A stretch of 9,980 bases of DNA from SG8-41 sp036397875 (GCA_036397875.1 DASWIC010000168.1:1-9980); one strand, 5' to 3'; positions 1 to 6,439 are shown, numbered from the stretch's first letter. Numbers and translations are program-made. The notes: a model not told the origin generated them from the sequence alone.

Positions 1-1
1 T

Positions 2-1126
2 TTGAAGCGCACGCAGGAACTCGTTGCACGCAATTTCGTGTCCCCGGCCGAACTCGACCGCGCGCAGTCCACCTACGACCTGGCTGCCGCAGAGGTAAAG
101 ACAGCGCAGGCTGTCGCGCAGCAGCGCAGCGCGCAGCTCTCGACATCACGCGTCGACCTGTCGCGCACCGAAATCCGCGCGCCCGTCGACGGCGTCGTGA
201 TCAAGCGCAGTGTCGACGTCGGCCAGACGGTCGCCGCCAGCCTGCAGTCGCCGGAGCTTTTCGTCATCGCGAAAGATCTGCGCGACATGCAGGTCGACAC
301 GTCGATCGACGAAGCGGACGTCGGCCGGGTCCAGATCGGTCAGCGGGTGAGCTTCACCGTCGATGCTTTCCCCGGGCGCCAGTTCAACGGCGAGGTGAAG
401 AGCGTGCGCAAGGCGGCGCAGAACGTGCAGAACGTCGTCACCTACATCGCGATCGTTTCCGCCAGTAACGAGCGCGGCGAACTGCTGCCCGGCATGACTG
501 CCAATGTGCGAATCACGACCGACACGCGGGACTCCGTCCTCAAGGTGCCGAACGCAGCACTGCGGTTCCGACCGCCCGGAGAAGGCGCGACGACTGACAA
601 GAGTGGCGCAAAGGTCGACGCGTCCGCCGACGCCTCGGCAGCGAGCAAGGGCGGGGCGGCGAGCGCGCAGATGACCCAGTTCCGCGAGCGGCTGATCGGC
701 GAGTTGAAGCTGGACGCCGAACAGCAACAGCGGCTCGACCCGATCTTCGCCGAGATGCGCAACAAGTTCACGGGGCTGCGCGAGCTGCCTGAGGAGGCGC
801 GCGGCAAGGCGAGCGCGGCGATCCGCGCCGAGATGCGCGCGAAGATCGAGGACATGCTCAAGCCCGAACAGAAGGCACGCTATGCGGGAATCGTCGCCGA
901 GACCGCGGGCCGCGCTGGCAGCAGCCAGGCGACGCGCGGCCGCGTCTACGTGCTGGAGAACGGCAAACCGAAGCCGATCGACGTCCGCGTCGGCCTGTCC
1001 GATGGCACGATGAGCGAAGTCAGCGGCAACGGCCTCGCGGAAGGCCTCGAAGTGATCATCGGCCAGACGGGCGGCGCAACGACCACGCCGGCCCAGAAGG
1101 GCAGCCCGCCGAGGATGTTCTTTTAG
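2..1126 (+). CDS. MacA-like periplasmic efflux adaptor (membrane fusion protein), 5'-truncated
   Basis: This is the adaptor of a tripartite MacAB-TolC-type exporter, linking an inner-membrane ABC transporter to an outer-membrane channel. The window begins inside the gene, so the signal/anchor segment, first lipoyl half and first hairpin helix are missing. The 374 visible residues start in the descending alpha-hairpin helix (about 1-55). The second lipoyl half follows (about 56-80, with TEIRAPVDGVVIKRS), then the beta-barrel domain (about 95-175) and a membrane-proximal domain split in two (about 176-192 and 312-360). The piece between, about residues 193-310, is not part of the usual adaptor fold. 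It has a low-complexity Ala/Ser/Gly linker, then a charged helical stretch (237-297) with two LTxxQ-like motifs, LDAEQ and LKPEQ. The ATPase and permease genes follow in the same direction, which supports the role. The family call is firm; the substrate is unknown. Confidence 0.9.
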   Translation: MKRTQELVARNFVSPAELDRAQSTYDLAAAEVKTAQAVAQQRSAQLSTSRVDLSRTEIRAPVDGVVIKRSVDVGQTVAASLQSPELFVIAKDLRDMQVDTSIDEADVGRVQIGQRVSFTVDAFPGRQFNGEVKSVRKAAQNVQNVVTYIAIVSASNERGELLPGMTANVRITTDTRDSVLKVPNAALRFRPPGEGATTDKSGAKVDASADASAASKGGAASAQMTQFRERLIGELKLDAEQQQRLDPIFAEMRNKFTGLRELPEEARGKASAAIRAEMRAKIEDMLKPEQKARYAGIVAETAGRAGSSQATRGRVYVLENGKPKPIDVRVGLSDGTMSEVSGNGLAEGLEVIIGQTGGATTTPAQKGSPPRMFF

Positions 1127-1129
1127 TAC

Positions 1130-1161
1130 GTGATCCGTGATCCGTGATCGGTGATCGGTGA
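1130..1161. repeat. GATC heptamer array, left copy
   Basis: Four tandem 7-bp units plus a partial one: GTGATCC twice (1130-1143), GTGATCG twice (1144-1157), then GTGA. It starts four bases after the adaptor stop codon. Every full unit contains GATC. Its first 17 bases (1130-1146) are the exact reverse complement of 1244-1260, and 1144-1160 is the exact reverse complement of 1258-1274, so it can pair with the right copy in two registers. Origin and function are unknown. Confidence 0.85.
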
Positions 1162-1163
1162 AG

Positions 1164-1209
1164 GACTTCATGCTGCTTGTGCTTCTGTCGCTCGAATCCT
1201 TATGAAGTC
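1164..1209. repeat. 8-bp inverted repeat between the heptamer arrays
   Basis: GACTTCAT at 1164-1171 is the exact reverse complement of ATGAAGTC at 1202-1209, with 30 nt between. It lies in the gap between the adaptor and ATPase genes, inside the two heptamer arrays. In RNA it would make a modest stem-loop just upstream of the ATPase start. No T-run follows, so it does not look like a terminator. Confidence 0.5.
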
Positions 1210-1220
1210 ACACTACGGAG

Positions 1221-2006
1221 ATGAGAGCAACGCCGACTCCTGACACGGATCACGGATCACCGATCACCGATCACCCCTTGATCCGTGTCGCCGATCTCAC
1301 GAAGGACTACGTCCTCGGTGACAACGTTGTGCATGCGCTAGCCGGAGTGACATTGCAAATTGGAGCCGGGGACTTCGTCGCGGTGATGGGTCCGTCGGGC
1401 TCGGGCAAGTCGACCTTCATGAACATGATCGGTTGCCTGGACCGACCGACGACCGGCGGCTACTGGCTGGCAGGTGAGGATGTCGCCCGGATGAACTCCG
1501 ACGAACTGGCCGCGGTGCGCAACCGCCGGATCGGCTTCGTGTTCCAGCAGTTCAACCTGCTGCCGCGGACCAGCGCGCTCGAGAACGTCGAGTTGCCGCT
1601 GCTGTACGCGAACATTCCGCTGAAGGAGCGCCATTCACGTGCGCTCGACAAGCTCGTGCTGATCGGCCTCGGCGAGCGTGCCGACCACCAGCCCTCGCAG
1701 CTCTCGGGCGGGCAGCAGCAGCGCGTTGCGATCGCGCGCGCACTCGTCAACGACCCGGCGCTGATCCTCGCCGACGAGCCGACCGGCGCGCTCGACACGC
1801 GGACCAGCTTCGAGCTGATGGGTCTCCTGCAGCAGCTCAATCGCACCGGCATGACCGTGGTGCTGGTAACGCACGAGCGCGACGTCGCCGCCTTTGCCTC
1901 GCGCATCGTGAGCTTCCGCGACGGGCGGGTGGTGGACGACCGGCGCGTCGCGCAGCCGGCCGACGCGCGCGAAATGCTGCAGGATTTTGACAAGCGCGCG
2001 GCGTGA
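1221..2006 (+). CDS. ABC transporter ATP-binding protein, MacB/LolD-type
   Basis: This is the cytoplasmic ATPase that powers the adjacent permease. All core ABC motifs are present: Walker A GPSGSGKST (57-65), Q-loop Q109, signature LSGGQ (161-165), Walker B LILADEP with catalytic Glu186, and H-loop His218. At 261 residues it is one nucleotide-binding domain plus a short C-terminal tail, so the ATPase and permease, which are fused in classical MacB, are separate here. The start is uncertain. ATG 1221 has GGAG directly abutting it, too close for a normal ribosome binding site, and residues 8-18 are encoded by the right heptamer array. Family similarity begins near L20-I21-R22-V23. TTG 1278 at codon 20 is the only other plausible start, and it too lacks a clear binding site. 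An in-frame stop at 1203 rules out longer versions. The stop lies 10 bp before the permease start, which suggests coupling. Confidence 0.93.
   Translation: MRATPTPDTDHGSPITDHPLIRVADLTKDYVLGDNVVHALAGVTLQIGAGDFVAVMGPSGSGKSTFMNMIGCLDRPTTGGYWLAGEDVARMNSDELAAVRNRRIGFVFQQFNLLPRTSALENVELPLLYANIPLKERHSRALDKLVLIGLGERADHQPSQLSGGQQQRVAIARALVNDPALILADEPTGALDTRTSFELMGLLQQLNRTGMTVVLVTHERDVAAFASRIVSFRDGRVVDDRRVAQPADAREMLQDFDKRAA
1244..1274. repeat. GATC heptamer array, right copy, inside the ATPase 5' coding end
   Basis: CAC, then GGATCAC twice (1247-1260) and CGATCAC twice (1261-1274). The unit is the reverse complement of the left array's unit, so the two copies face each other across about 80 bp. The array stays in frame with the ATPase and encodes part of residues 8-18 (DTDHGSPITDH), which precede the conserved ABC fold. 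This suggests either that the repeat was captured into the N-terminus or that translation really begins after it. Confidence 0.85.
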
Positions 2007-2016
2007 GGATAAGAGC

Positions 2017-3249
2017 GTGACCCTGTTCGCAAGCATACGCATCGCGCTGCGCGCGCTGCGCGTGAACAAGCTGCGCAGCACGCTCACCATGCTCGGCATC
2101 ATCATCGGTGTCAGCGCGGTCATCGTCATGATCTCGGTGGGCAGCGGCGCGCAGGCGCGCGTCGAGGACCAGATCCGGACGCTCGGCACCAATCTCATCA
2201 TCCTGGTGCCCGGCTCGGTGACGAGCGGGGGAGTGCGCATGGGTGCAGGCTCGCGCGCCTCGCTGACCGAGGACGACTCGTACGCGATCCAGCGCGAGGT
2301 CGCGGCGGTGCAGGCGGCGGCGCCCGCGCTGCGCGGCACCGGCCAGGTGGTCGCGGGCACCAGCAACTGGGCCACGGTCTTCTACGGGGTCACGCCCGAG
2401 TACTTGGAGGCGCGGAACTGGGTGATCGCGGCCGGCAGGGGCTTCGAGCCAGCGGAGATGATTGGCGCGGGGAAGGTCGCGCTGCTGGGCGAGACCGTGG
2501 CACGCAGCCTGTTCGGAGACCAGGACCCCATCGGCCAGGTCATCCGCATCCGCAAGGTGCCAGTCACCGTGATCGGTTTGCTGGAGCGCAAGGGCCAGAG
2601 CCTGCTCGGGCAGGACCAGGACGACGTGATCCTGATGCCGCTCTCCACCGCCCGCAACCGCGTGCTGGGCGGGGGAACCGCCAGGCACCGCGGAGTCGGA
2701 TCGGTTTCGATCAAGATCCGGGACGGCGAGGACATGACACAGGCCGTGGAGCAGATTCGCAGCCTGCTCCGGCAGCGCCACCGTCTCCAGCCGGGGCAGG
2801 ACGACGACTTCACGTTGCGCAATCTCTCCGAAGTGCTGCAGGCACGCGAAGAGTCGAGCCGCATCATGACGCTCCTGCTGGCGGCGATTGCCTCGGTCTC
2901 GCTGCTGGTAGGCGGCATCGGCATCATGAACATCATGCTCGTCTCCGTGACGGAGCGCACGCGGGAGATCGGGCTGAGGATGGCGGTCGGCGCGCGTGCC
3001 CGGGACATCCTGGCGCAGTTCCTGGTGGAGGCGGTGACGCTTGCTCTGATCGGCGGAGCGCTCGGCATCGCGCTGGGCGTGGCGGGATCGTACGCGGTCG
3101 CGCAACTGGCCGAATGGAGGACCGAGCTCAGCGCGCAGTCCATCGTCCTTGCTGCCGGTTTCGCCGCCACGGTCGGCGTGTTCTTCGGCTACTACCCGGC
3201 GCGCAAGGCCTCGCGCCTGCTGCCGATCGAGGCGCTGCGCTACGAGTGA
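2017..3249 (+). CDS. ABC transporter permease, MacB/FtsX family
   Basis: This is the inner-membrane permease partner of the preceding ATPase and adaptor, part of a MacAB-like mechanotransmission exporter. From GTG 2017 it has 410 residues. An N-terminal amphipathic stretch is followed by TM1 (about 22-43). A large periplasmic MacB_PCD domain spans roughly 44-280. Three C-terminal helices (about 283-309, 331-361, 375-393) form the FtsX domain. The cytoplasmic segment TERTREIGLRMAVGA (about 312-326) and the PARKASRLLPIEALRYE tail are typical of the family. I chose GTG 2017 because GAGGAT lies at a good distance upstream (2005-2010) and the protein then starts at the conserved amphipathic stretch. 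The frame is open back to TTG 1987, but that start would overlap the ATPase gene and add ten unconserved residues. Substrates of such systems include macrolides, peptides and lipids; nothing here identifies one. Confidence 0.93.
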   Translation: MTLFASIRIALRALRVNKLRSTLTMLGIIIGVSAVIVMISVGSGAQARVEDQIRTLGTNLIILVPGSVTSGGVRMGAGSRASLTEDDSYAIQREVAAVQAAAPALRGTGQVVAGTSNWATVFYGVTPEYLEARNWVIAAGRGFEPAEMIGAGKVALLGETVARSLFGDQDPIGQVIRIRKVPVTVIGLLERKGQSLLGQDQDDVILMPLSTARNRVLGGGTARHRGVGSVSIKIRDGEDMTQAVEQIRSLLRQRHRLQPGQDDDFTLRNLSEVLQAREESSRIMTLLLAAIASVSLLVGGIGIMNIMLVSVTERTREIGLRMAVGARARDILAQFLVEAVTLALIGGALGIALGVAGSYAVAQLAEWRTELSAQSIVLAAGFAATVGVFFGYYPARKASRLLPIEALRYE

Positions 3250-3279
3250 TTCCGGCGGTCGCGTAGAATGGCGCCCTGA

Positions 3280-4104
3280 ATGGACTGGGCGCTCTATCTC
3301 AAGGCCGTTGGTCTCGGCGTCGTCGAAGGTCTCACCGAATTTCTCCCGATCTCCAGCACCGGGCACCTCATCATTGCCGGGCAGCTGATCGGCTATACCG
3401 GCGAGAAGGCCAAAGTATTCGAGATCGTGATCCAGAGCGGGGCGATGCTCGCGGTCATCTGGGAGTATCGCGAGCGCTTCGGGCGCGTGCTGGCGGGACT
3501 GCATTGTGACGTCGCGGCCCGGCGCTTCGCCGTGAATCTCGCGGTGGCGTTCCTGCCGGCGGCGCTGCTCGGGCTTGCGTTCGCGGGCGCGATCAAGCAG
3601 CACCTGTTCCACGCCGTTCCCGTCGCAGCCGCCTTCATCCTCGGCGGCCTGATCATTCTCTGGGTGGAGCGATCACCGCGGCGGGCAACGGTGGAACGCG
3701 TGGACGATATGACCTGGCAGGACGCGCTCAAGGTCGGCCTGGCGCAGTCCTTCGCGCTGATTCCGGGCATGTCGCGGGCGGGAGCGACCATCATCGGCGG
3801 CATGCTGTTCGGCCTGTCGCGCCGGGCCGCCACCGAGTTCTCGTTCTTTCTCGCGGTGCCGACGCTGATCGCGGCGGGCGCCTATGACTTCTACCAGAAT
3901 CGCGCGCTCTTCGATGCCGGCGATCTCGGCGTCTTCTCAGCCGGTTTCGTCGTCTCTTTCGTCTCGGCGTTCCTGTGCGTGCGCTGGCTGCTGCGCTATA
4001 TCGCGACCCACGATTTCAGCGTCTTCGCGTGGTACCGCATCGCTTTCGGCATCATCGTGCTCGCCACCGCCTACACGGGATACGTCGACTGGGCCCCGGA
4101 TTAG
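3280..4104 (+). CDS. uppP: undecaprenyl-diphosphate phosphatase UppP (BacA)
   Basis: UppP is an integral membrane enzyme that removes a phosphate from undecaprenyl diphosphate, regenerating the lipid carrier for peptidoglycan and other surface polymers; extra copies give bacitracin resistance. The 274-residue length is normal. Both signature motifs are intact. Motif 1 is EGLTEFLPISSTGHL, with E16 and E20 of the (E/Q)xxxE element, S25-S26 and H29. Motif 2 is PGMSRAGATI (162-171) with Arg166. Several hydrophobic segments fit the multi-pass topology. ATG 3280 has no recognisable ribosome binding site; just upstream is a three-codon reading frame ending TGA directly against this ATG. It lies 30 bp after the permease gene, so read-through from the efflux operon is possible. 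Its TAG stop overlaps the stop of the opposing rhodanese gene. Confidence 0.96.
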   Translation: MDWALYLKAVGLGVVEGLTEFLPISSTGHLIIAGQLIGYTGEKAKVFEIVIQSGAMLAVIWEYRERFGRVLAGLHCDVAARRFAVNLAVAFLPAALLGLAFAGAIKQHLFHAVPVAAAFILGGLIILWVERSPRRATVERVDDMTWQDALKVGLAQSFALIPGMSRAGATIIGGMLFGLSRRAATEFSFFLAVPTLIAAGAYDFYQNRALFDAGDLGVFSAGFVVSFVSAFLCVRWLLRYIATHDFSVFAWYRIAFGIIVLATAYTGYVDWAPD

Positions 4105-4550
4105 GACTGGGTCCACGGCAGTCCCGCGGCCCGCCACCCACCGGTGGTATTGCGGTGACCCTGGGCGTCACGGTCGCCCTCGAAACCTTCCAGCACGTTG
4201 TAGCTCGCTGCGTAGCCGGCCTGCTGGGCGAGCAGGGCGGCGTTGTGCGAGCGCCCGCCGCTGCGGCAAATGAACAGCACCGGCTCGTTCTTGTCCGCGT
4301 GTTCGGCGAGCTCAGCCAGGAACTCGGGGTTCGGCCGGTTGCCGGGATAGGTCAGCAGCTCGATCTGCACGGCGCCGGGGATTCGCCCCACGTAGTCCCA
4401 CTCGGCGCGGGTGCGCACGTCGATCAACTTCGCGCCGGGCGCGTTGCGCCATAACTCGTAGGCCTCGGCAGGCATGAGCGCGCCGCTGTAGGGCAGGCCG
4501 AGCTGGCGAGCACGCCCGGAGGCTTTCTCAAGAATTTCGCTTAACGTCAT
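4101..4550 (-). CDS. single-domain rhodanese-like protein
   Basis: This is a 149-residue cytoplasmic protein with one rhodanese (sulfurtransferase) domain. The active-site loop CRSGGRS has Cys95 as the likely persulfide carrier. The family element LIDVRTRAEWDYVGRIPGAVQI lies at about 42-63, split here by the usual Asp/Arg-rich DVR and W-x-x-x-G-x-I-P-G-A positions. No signal peptide is seen. The ending, with GHRNTTGGWRAAGLPW near the C-terminus, matches the widespread small rhodaneses whose physiological sulfur acceptor is unknown. ATG 4550 follows AAGGA about 11-12 nt upstream on this strand, a slightly long but usable spacing. The gene is divergent from glnA, and the two share the 286-bp space that holds the NtrC sites, so co-regulation by nitrogen is possible but not shown. 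Its TAA overlaps the uppP stop codon. Confidence 0.9.
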   Translation of the reverse strand: MTLSEILEKASGRARQLGLPYSGALMPAEAYELWRNAPGAKLIDVRTRAEWDYVGRIPGAVQIELLTYPGNRPNPEFLAELAEHADKNEPVLFICRSGGRSHNAALLAQQAGYAASYNVLEGFEGDRDAQGHRNTTGGWRAAGLPWTQS

Positions 4551-4624
4551 TTCACGGAGATCCTTGTCTTTCGCCAGAGCAGGTGCTCACGATGCGGAGC
4601 CTATCCGGCTGGAAAGTAAGAACT

Positions 4625-4630
4625 ATTTTA
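4625..4630 (-). promoter_or_regulatory. possible -10 element for the rhodanese gene
   Basis: On the minus strand this reads TAAAAT, about 75 bp upstream of the rhodanese ATG in an AT-richer patch of a GC-rich window. No good -35 hexamer sits 16-18 bp upstream (ATCGCC occupies the place), so this is only a candidate. Confidence 0.25.
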
Positions 4631-4655
4631 GCTGATAGTCGCGCATGGGCGATCC

Positions 4656-4670
4656 GCACCAATATAGTGC
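4656..4670. promoter_or_regulatory. NtrC-type enhancer site 1 upstream of glnA
   Basis: GCAC-CAATATA-GTGC, a perfect GCAC-N7-GTGC dyad. This matches the core of enteric NtrC sites (TGCACcaacatGGTGC in Escherichia coli glnA, from memory). Its centre at 4663 lies about 126 bp upstream of the predicted sigma54 start at 4789, a normal enhancer distance. The presence of ntrB-ntrC in the same window supports the assignment. Confidence 0.75.
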
Positions 4671-4685
4671 ACAATGCCCGCAGGG

Positions 4686-4700
4686 GCACAATTCCAGTGC
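4686..4700. promoter_or_regulatory. NtrC-type enhancer site 2 upstream of glnA
   Basis: GCAC-AATTCCA-GTGC, a second perfect GCAC-N7-GTGC dyad. Its centre at 4693 is 30 bp (about three helical turns) from site 1 and about 96 bp upstream of the predicted start. This same-face spacing would allow two NtrC dimers to bind cooperatively, as at the enteric glnA enhancer. Confidence 0.75.
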
Positions 4701-4762
4701 GCGGGAGCTTGGGTGGGGGAAACAAACCCCTTGTGGCACAATGCATTTCGCAGAAAAAACCT

Positions 4763-4778
4763 TGGCACAATTCCTGCT
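4763..4778 (+). promoter_or_regulatory. sigma54 (-24/-12) promoter of glnA
   Basis: TTGGCAC, then AATTC, then CTGCT. The invariant GG (4764-4765) and GC (4776-4777) are separated by exactly 10 bp, and the -24 block TGGCAC is perfect. The -12 block is CTGC instead of TTGC, a mild deviation. The predicted transcription start is near 4789, giving a leader of about 48 nt before the glnA ATG. Confidence 0.85.
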
Positions 4779-4836
4779 CAACAGGAAGCCCCGGATTGCC
4801 GATTTTTCGTAATAACAATCAACTCAGGAGAGCTCG

Positions 4837-6249
4837 ATGGGAACCGTTGCCGACGTATTGAAAATGGTCAAGGACAACGAGGTGAAGTTCGTCGATCTGC
4901 GCTTCACCGACACGCGCGGCAAGGAGCAGCACGTCTCGGTGCCGGTGTCGGCCTTCGGCGAGCACAAATTCAGCGACGGCCACTTCTTCGACGGCTCCTC
5001 CATCGCCGGTTGGAAAGGCATCGAAGCCTCCGACATGGTCCTCATGCCGGATCCCGATACCGCGCGCATGGACCCCTTCACCGACGAGCCCACCCTGCTG
5101 CTGACGTGCGACGTGATCGAGCCCTCCGACGGCAAGGGTTATGACCGGGATCCGCGCTCGATCGCCAAGCGCGGCGAGGCCTACCTCAAGTCGACCGGCA
5201 TCGCCGATACCGCTTTCTTCGGTCCCGAGCCCGAGTTCTTCATCTTCGATGCGGTCACCTGGAAGATCGAAATGGGCCAGGCGTTCTACAAGATCAAGTC
5301 GGAAGAGGCGCCGTGGTCCTCGGGAGAAGAGTTCGAGGGCGGCAACATGGGCCACCGCGCTCCGATCAAGGGCGGCTACTTTCCCGTGCCGCCGGTGGAT
5401 TCGCTGCAGGACATCCGCTCGGCGATGGTGCTGGCGATGCAGGAAATGGGGGTGGAGTGCGAGGTGCACCACCACGAAGTGGGCGCCATGGGTCAGTGCG
5501 AGATCGGCACCAAGTTCAACAGCCTGGTGAAGCGCGCCGACTGGATGATGATCCTGAAGTATGCGGTGCACAACGTCGCCCAGTCCTACGGCAAGACCGC
5601 AACCTTCATGCCGAAGCCCGTGGTCGGCGACAACGGCTCGGGGATGCACGTGCACCAGTCGCTCGCGAAGGGCGGGCAGAACCTGTTCATGGGCAACGGC
5701 TACGCCGGGCTGTCCGAGCTCGCGCTGCACTACATCGGCGGTATCATCAAGCACGCGAAGGCGTTGAACGCGATCACTTGCCCCGGGACTAACTCCTACA
5801 AGCGCCTCGTGCCGGGTTTCGAGGCGCCGATCAATCTCGCCTACTCCTCGCGCAACCGCTCGGCGGCGGTGCGCGTGCCGCTGGTCGCGAACCCGAAGGG
5901 GCGCCGCATCGAAGTGCGCTTCCCCGATCCCACCTGCAATCCGTACCTCGCGTTCACCGCGATGTTGATGGCGGGATTGGACGGCATCCAGAACAAGATC
6001 AAGCCGGGTGACCCGATCGACAAGAACCTATACGACCTGCCGCCGGAAATTGCCGCGCGCGTGCCCAAAGTGTGCGCCTCGCTCGAGCAGGCGCTCGAGG
6101 AGCTCGAGAAGGACCACGACTTCCTGACGCGCGGCGGCGTGTTCTCGAAGGATATGCTGCAGGCCTACATGGGGCTCAAGGAAGAGGAACTGACGGCGTT
6201 TCGCATGCAGACCCATCCGCTCGAGTTCCAGCTCTACTACAGCCTGTAG
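4837..6249 (+). CDS. glnA: glutamine synthetase type I (GSI-beta)
   Basis: GlnA makes glutamine from glutamate, ammonia and ATP in the cytoplasm as a dodecamer, the main entry point for ammonium. The 470-residue length is standard. Recognisable elements are the N-terminal beta-grasp domain with DGSSIAGW (52-59), the metal-ligand motif EPEF (131-134), the NGSGMHVHQS block (266-275), the loop NRSAAVRVP (340-348) and REV-type metal/phosphate residues RRIEVRFPDP (356-365). Tyr399 in KNLYDLPPE is the adenylylation site, so activity is probably controlled by GlnE, as in the GSI-beta class. ATG 4837 follows AGGAG at 4826-4830 with a 6-nt spacer. Expression is predicted to be driven by NtrC and sigma54 from the promoter upstream, and an intrinsic terminator follows directly, so most glnA mRNA probably ends before the ntrB-ntrC genes. 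Confidence 0.98.
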   Translation: MGTVADVLKMVKDNEVKFVDLRFTDTRGKEQHVSVPVSAFGEHKFSDGHFFDGSSIAGWKGIEASDMVLMPDPDTARMDPFTDEPTLLLTCDVIEPSDGKGYDRDPRSIAKRGEAYLKSTGIADTAFFGPEPEFFIFDAVTWKIEMGQAFYKIKSEEAPWSSGEEFEGGNMGHRAPIKGGYFPVPPVDSLQDIRSAMVLAMQEMGVECEVHHHEVGAMGQCEIGTKFNSLVKRADWMMILKYAVHNVAQSYGKTATFMPKPVVGDNGSGMHVHQSLAKGGQNLFMGNGYAGLSELALHYIGGIIKHAKALNAITCPGTNSYKRLVPGFEAPINLAYSSRNRSAAVRVPLVANPKGRRIEVRFPDPTCNPYLAFTAMLMAGLDGIQNKIKPGDPIDKNLYDLPPEIAARVPKVCASLEQALEELEKDHDFLTRGGVFSKDMLQAYMGLKEEELTAFRMQTHPLEFQLYYSL

Positions 6250-6272
6250 CGAGGTGCCGGGGCAGGCCATCG

Positions 6273-6297
6273 AGGGCGGGTGATCCCCGCCCTTTTT
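6273..6297 (+). terminator. intrinsic terminator after glnA
   Basis: GGGCGGG (6274-6280), loop TGATC, CCCGCCC (6286-6292), then TTTTT (6293-6297). A6273 can pair with the first T to extend the stem to 8 bp. It lies 24 bp after the glnA stop. It would separate abundant glnA transcripts from the DUF4124-ntrBC genes. Confidence 0.9.
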
Positions 6298-6330
6298 GTC
6301 GACCCCGAGCGTGCGCACCATTTAAGTGCG

Positions 6331-6359
6331 TTGCATTTTTCCTCGTGTTGACATAGAGT
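6331..6359 (+). promoter_or_regulatory. candidate sigma70 promoter upstream of the DUF4124-ntrBC genes
   Basis: TTGCAT (6331-6336) and TAGAGT (6354-6359) are separated by 17 bp, in the AT-richest part of the gap after the glnA terminator. Hexamer matches are only 3/6 and 4/6. A perfect TTGACA at 6348-6353 lies inside the spacer but has no -10 at the right distance. A promoter is expected here because the terminator precedes it; the exact element is uncertain. Confidence 0.35.
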
Positions 6360-6439
6360 TACGCATAAACTCCAGCGCCCGGCGGTTGGCGATTGAGGGC
6401 CTTGGAGCGTTTTTCCCTGAGACGAGAGGCCTGCGAACG

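Noticed and set aside
1170..1205. 11-codon leader peptide (MLLVLLSLESL) with AAGGA upstream
   Set aside because: The ribosome-binding-like sequence belongs partly to the inverted repeat and heptamer end, and there is no attenuator-like structure or run of regulatory codons to support a leader role.
1837..3612. 591-codon open frame on the minus strand opposite the ATPase, permease and uppP genes
   Set aside because: It runs across three well-supported genes, has Arg/His/Asp-rich low-complexity content typical of high-GC antisense frames, and shows no recognisable motif.
4715..4730. GGGG/CCCC hairpin in the glnA upstream region as a terminator or riboswitch
   Set aside because: The stem is only four or five pairs, lies upstream of the sigma54 promoter, and has no T-run.
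4734..4748. Second sigma54 promoter at TGGCACAATGCATTT
   Set aside because: The -24 block is perfect but the -12 position reads TT instead of GC, so the invariant element is missing; treated as a possible weak NtrC half-site instead.
6348..6371. Promoter built on the perfect TTGACA at 6348-6353
   Set aside because: The only -10-like hexamers downstream (CATAAA, TAAACT) are 10-12 bp away, too close for sigma70.
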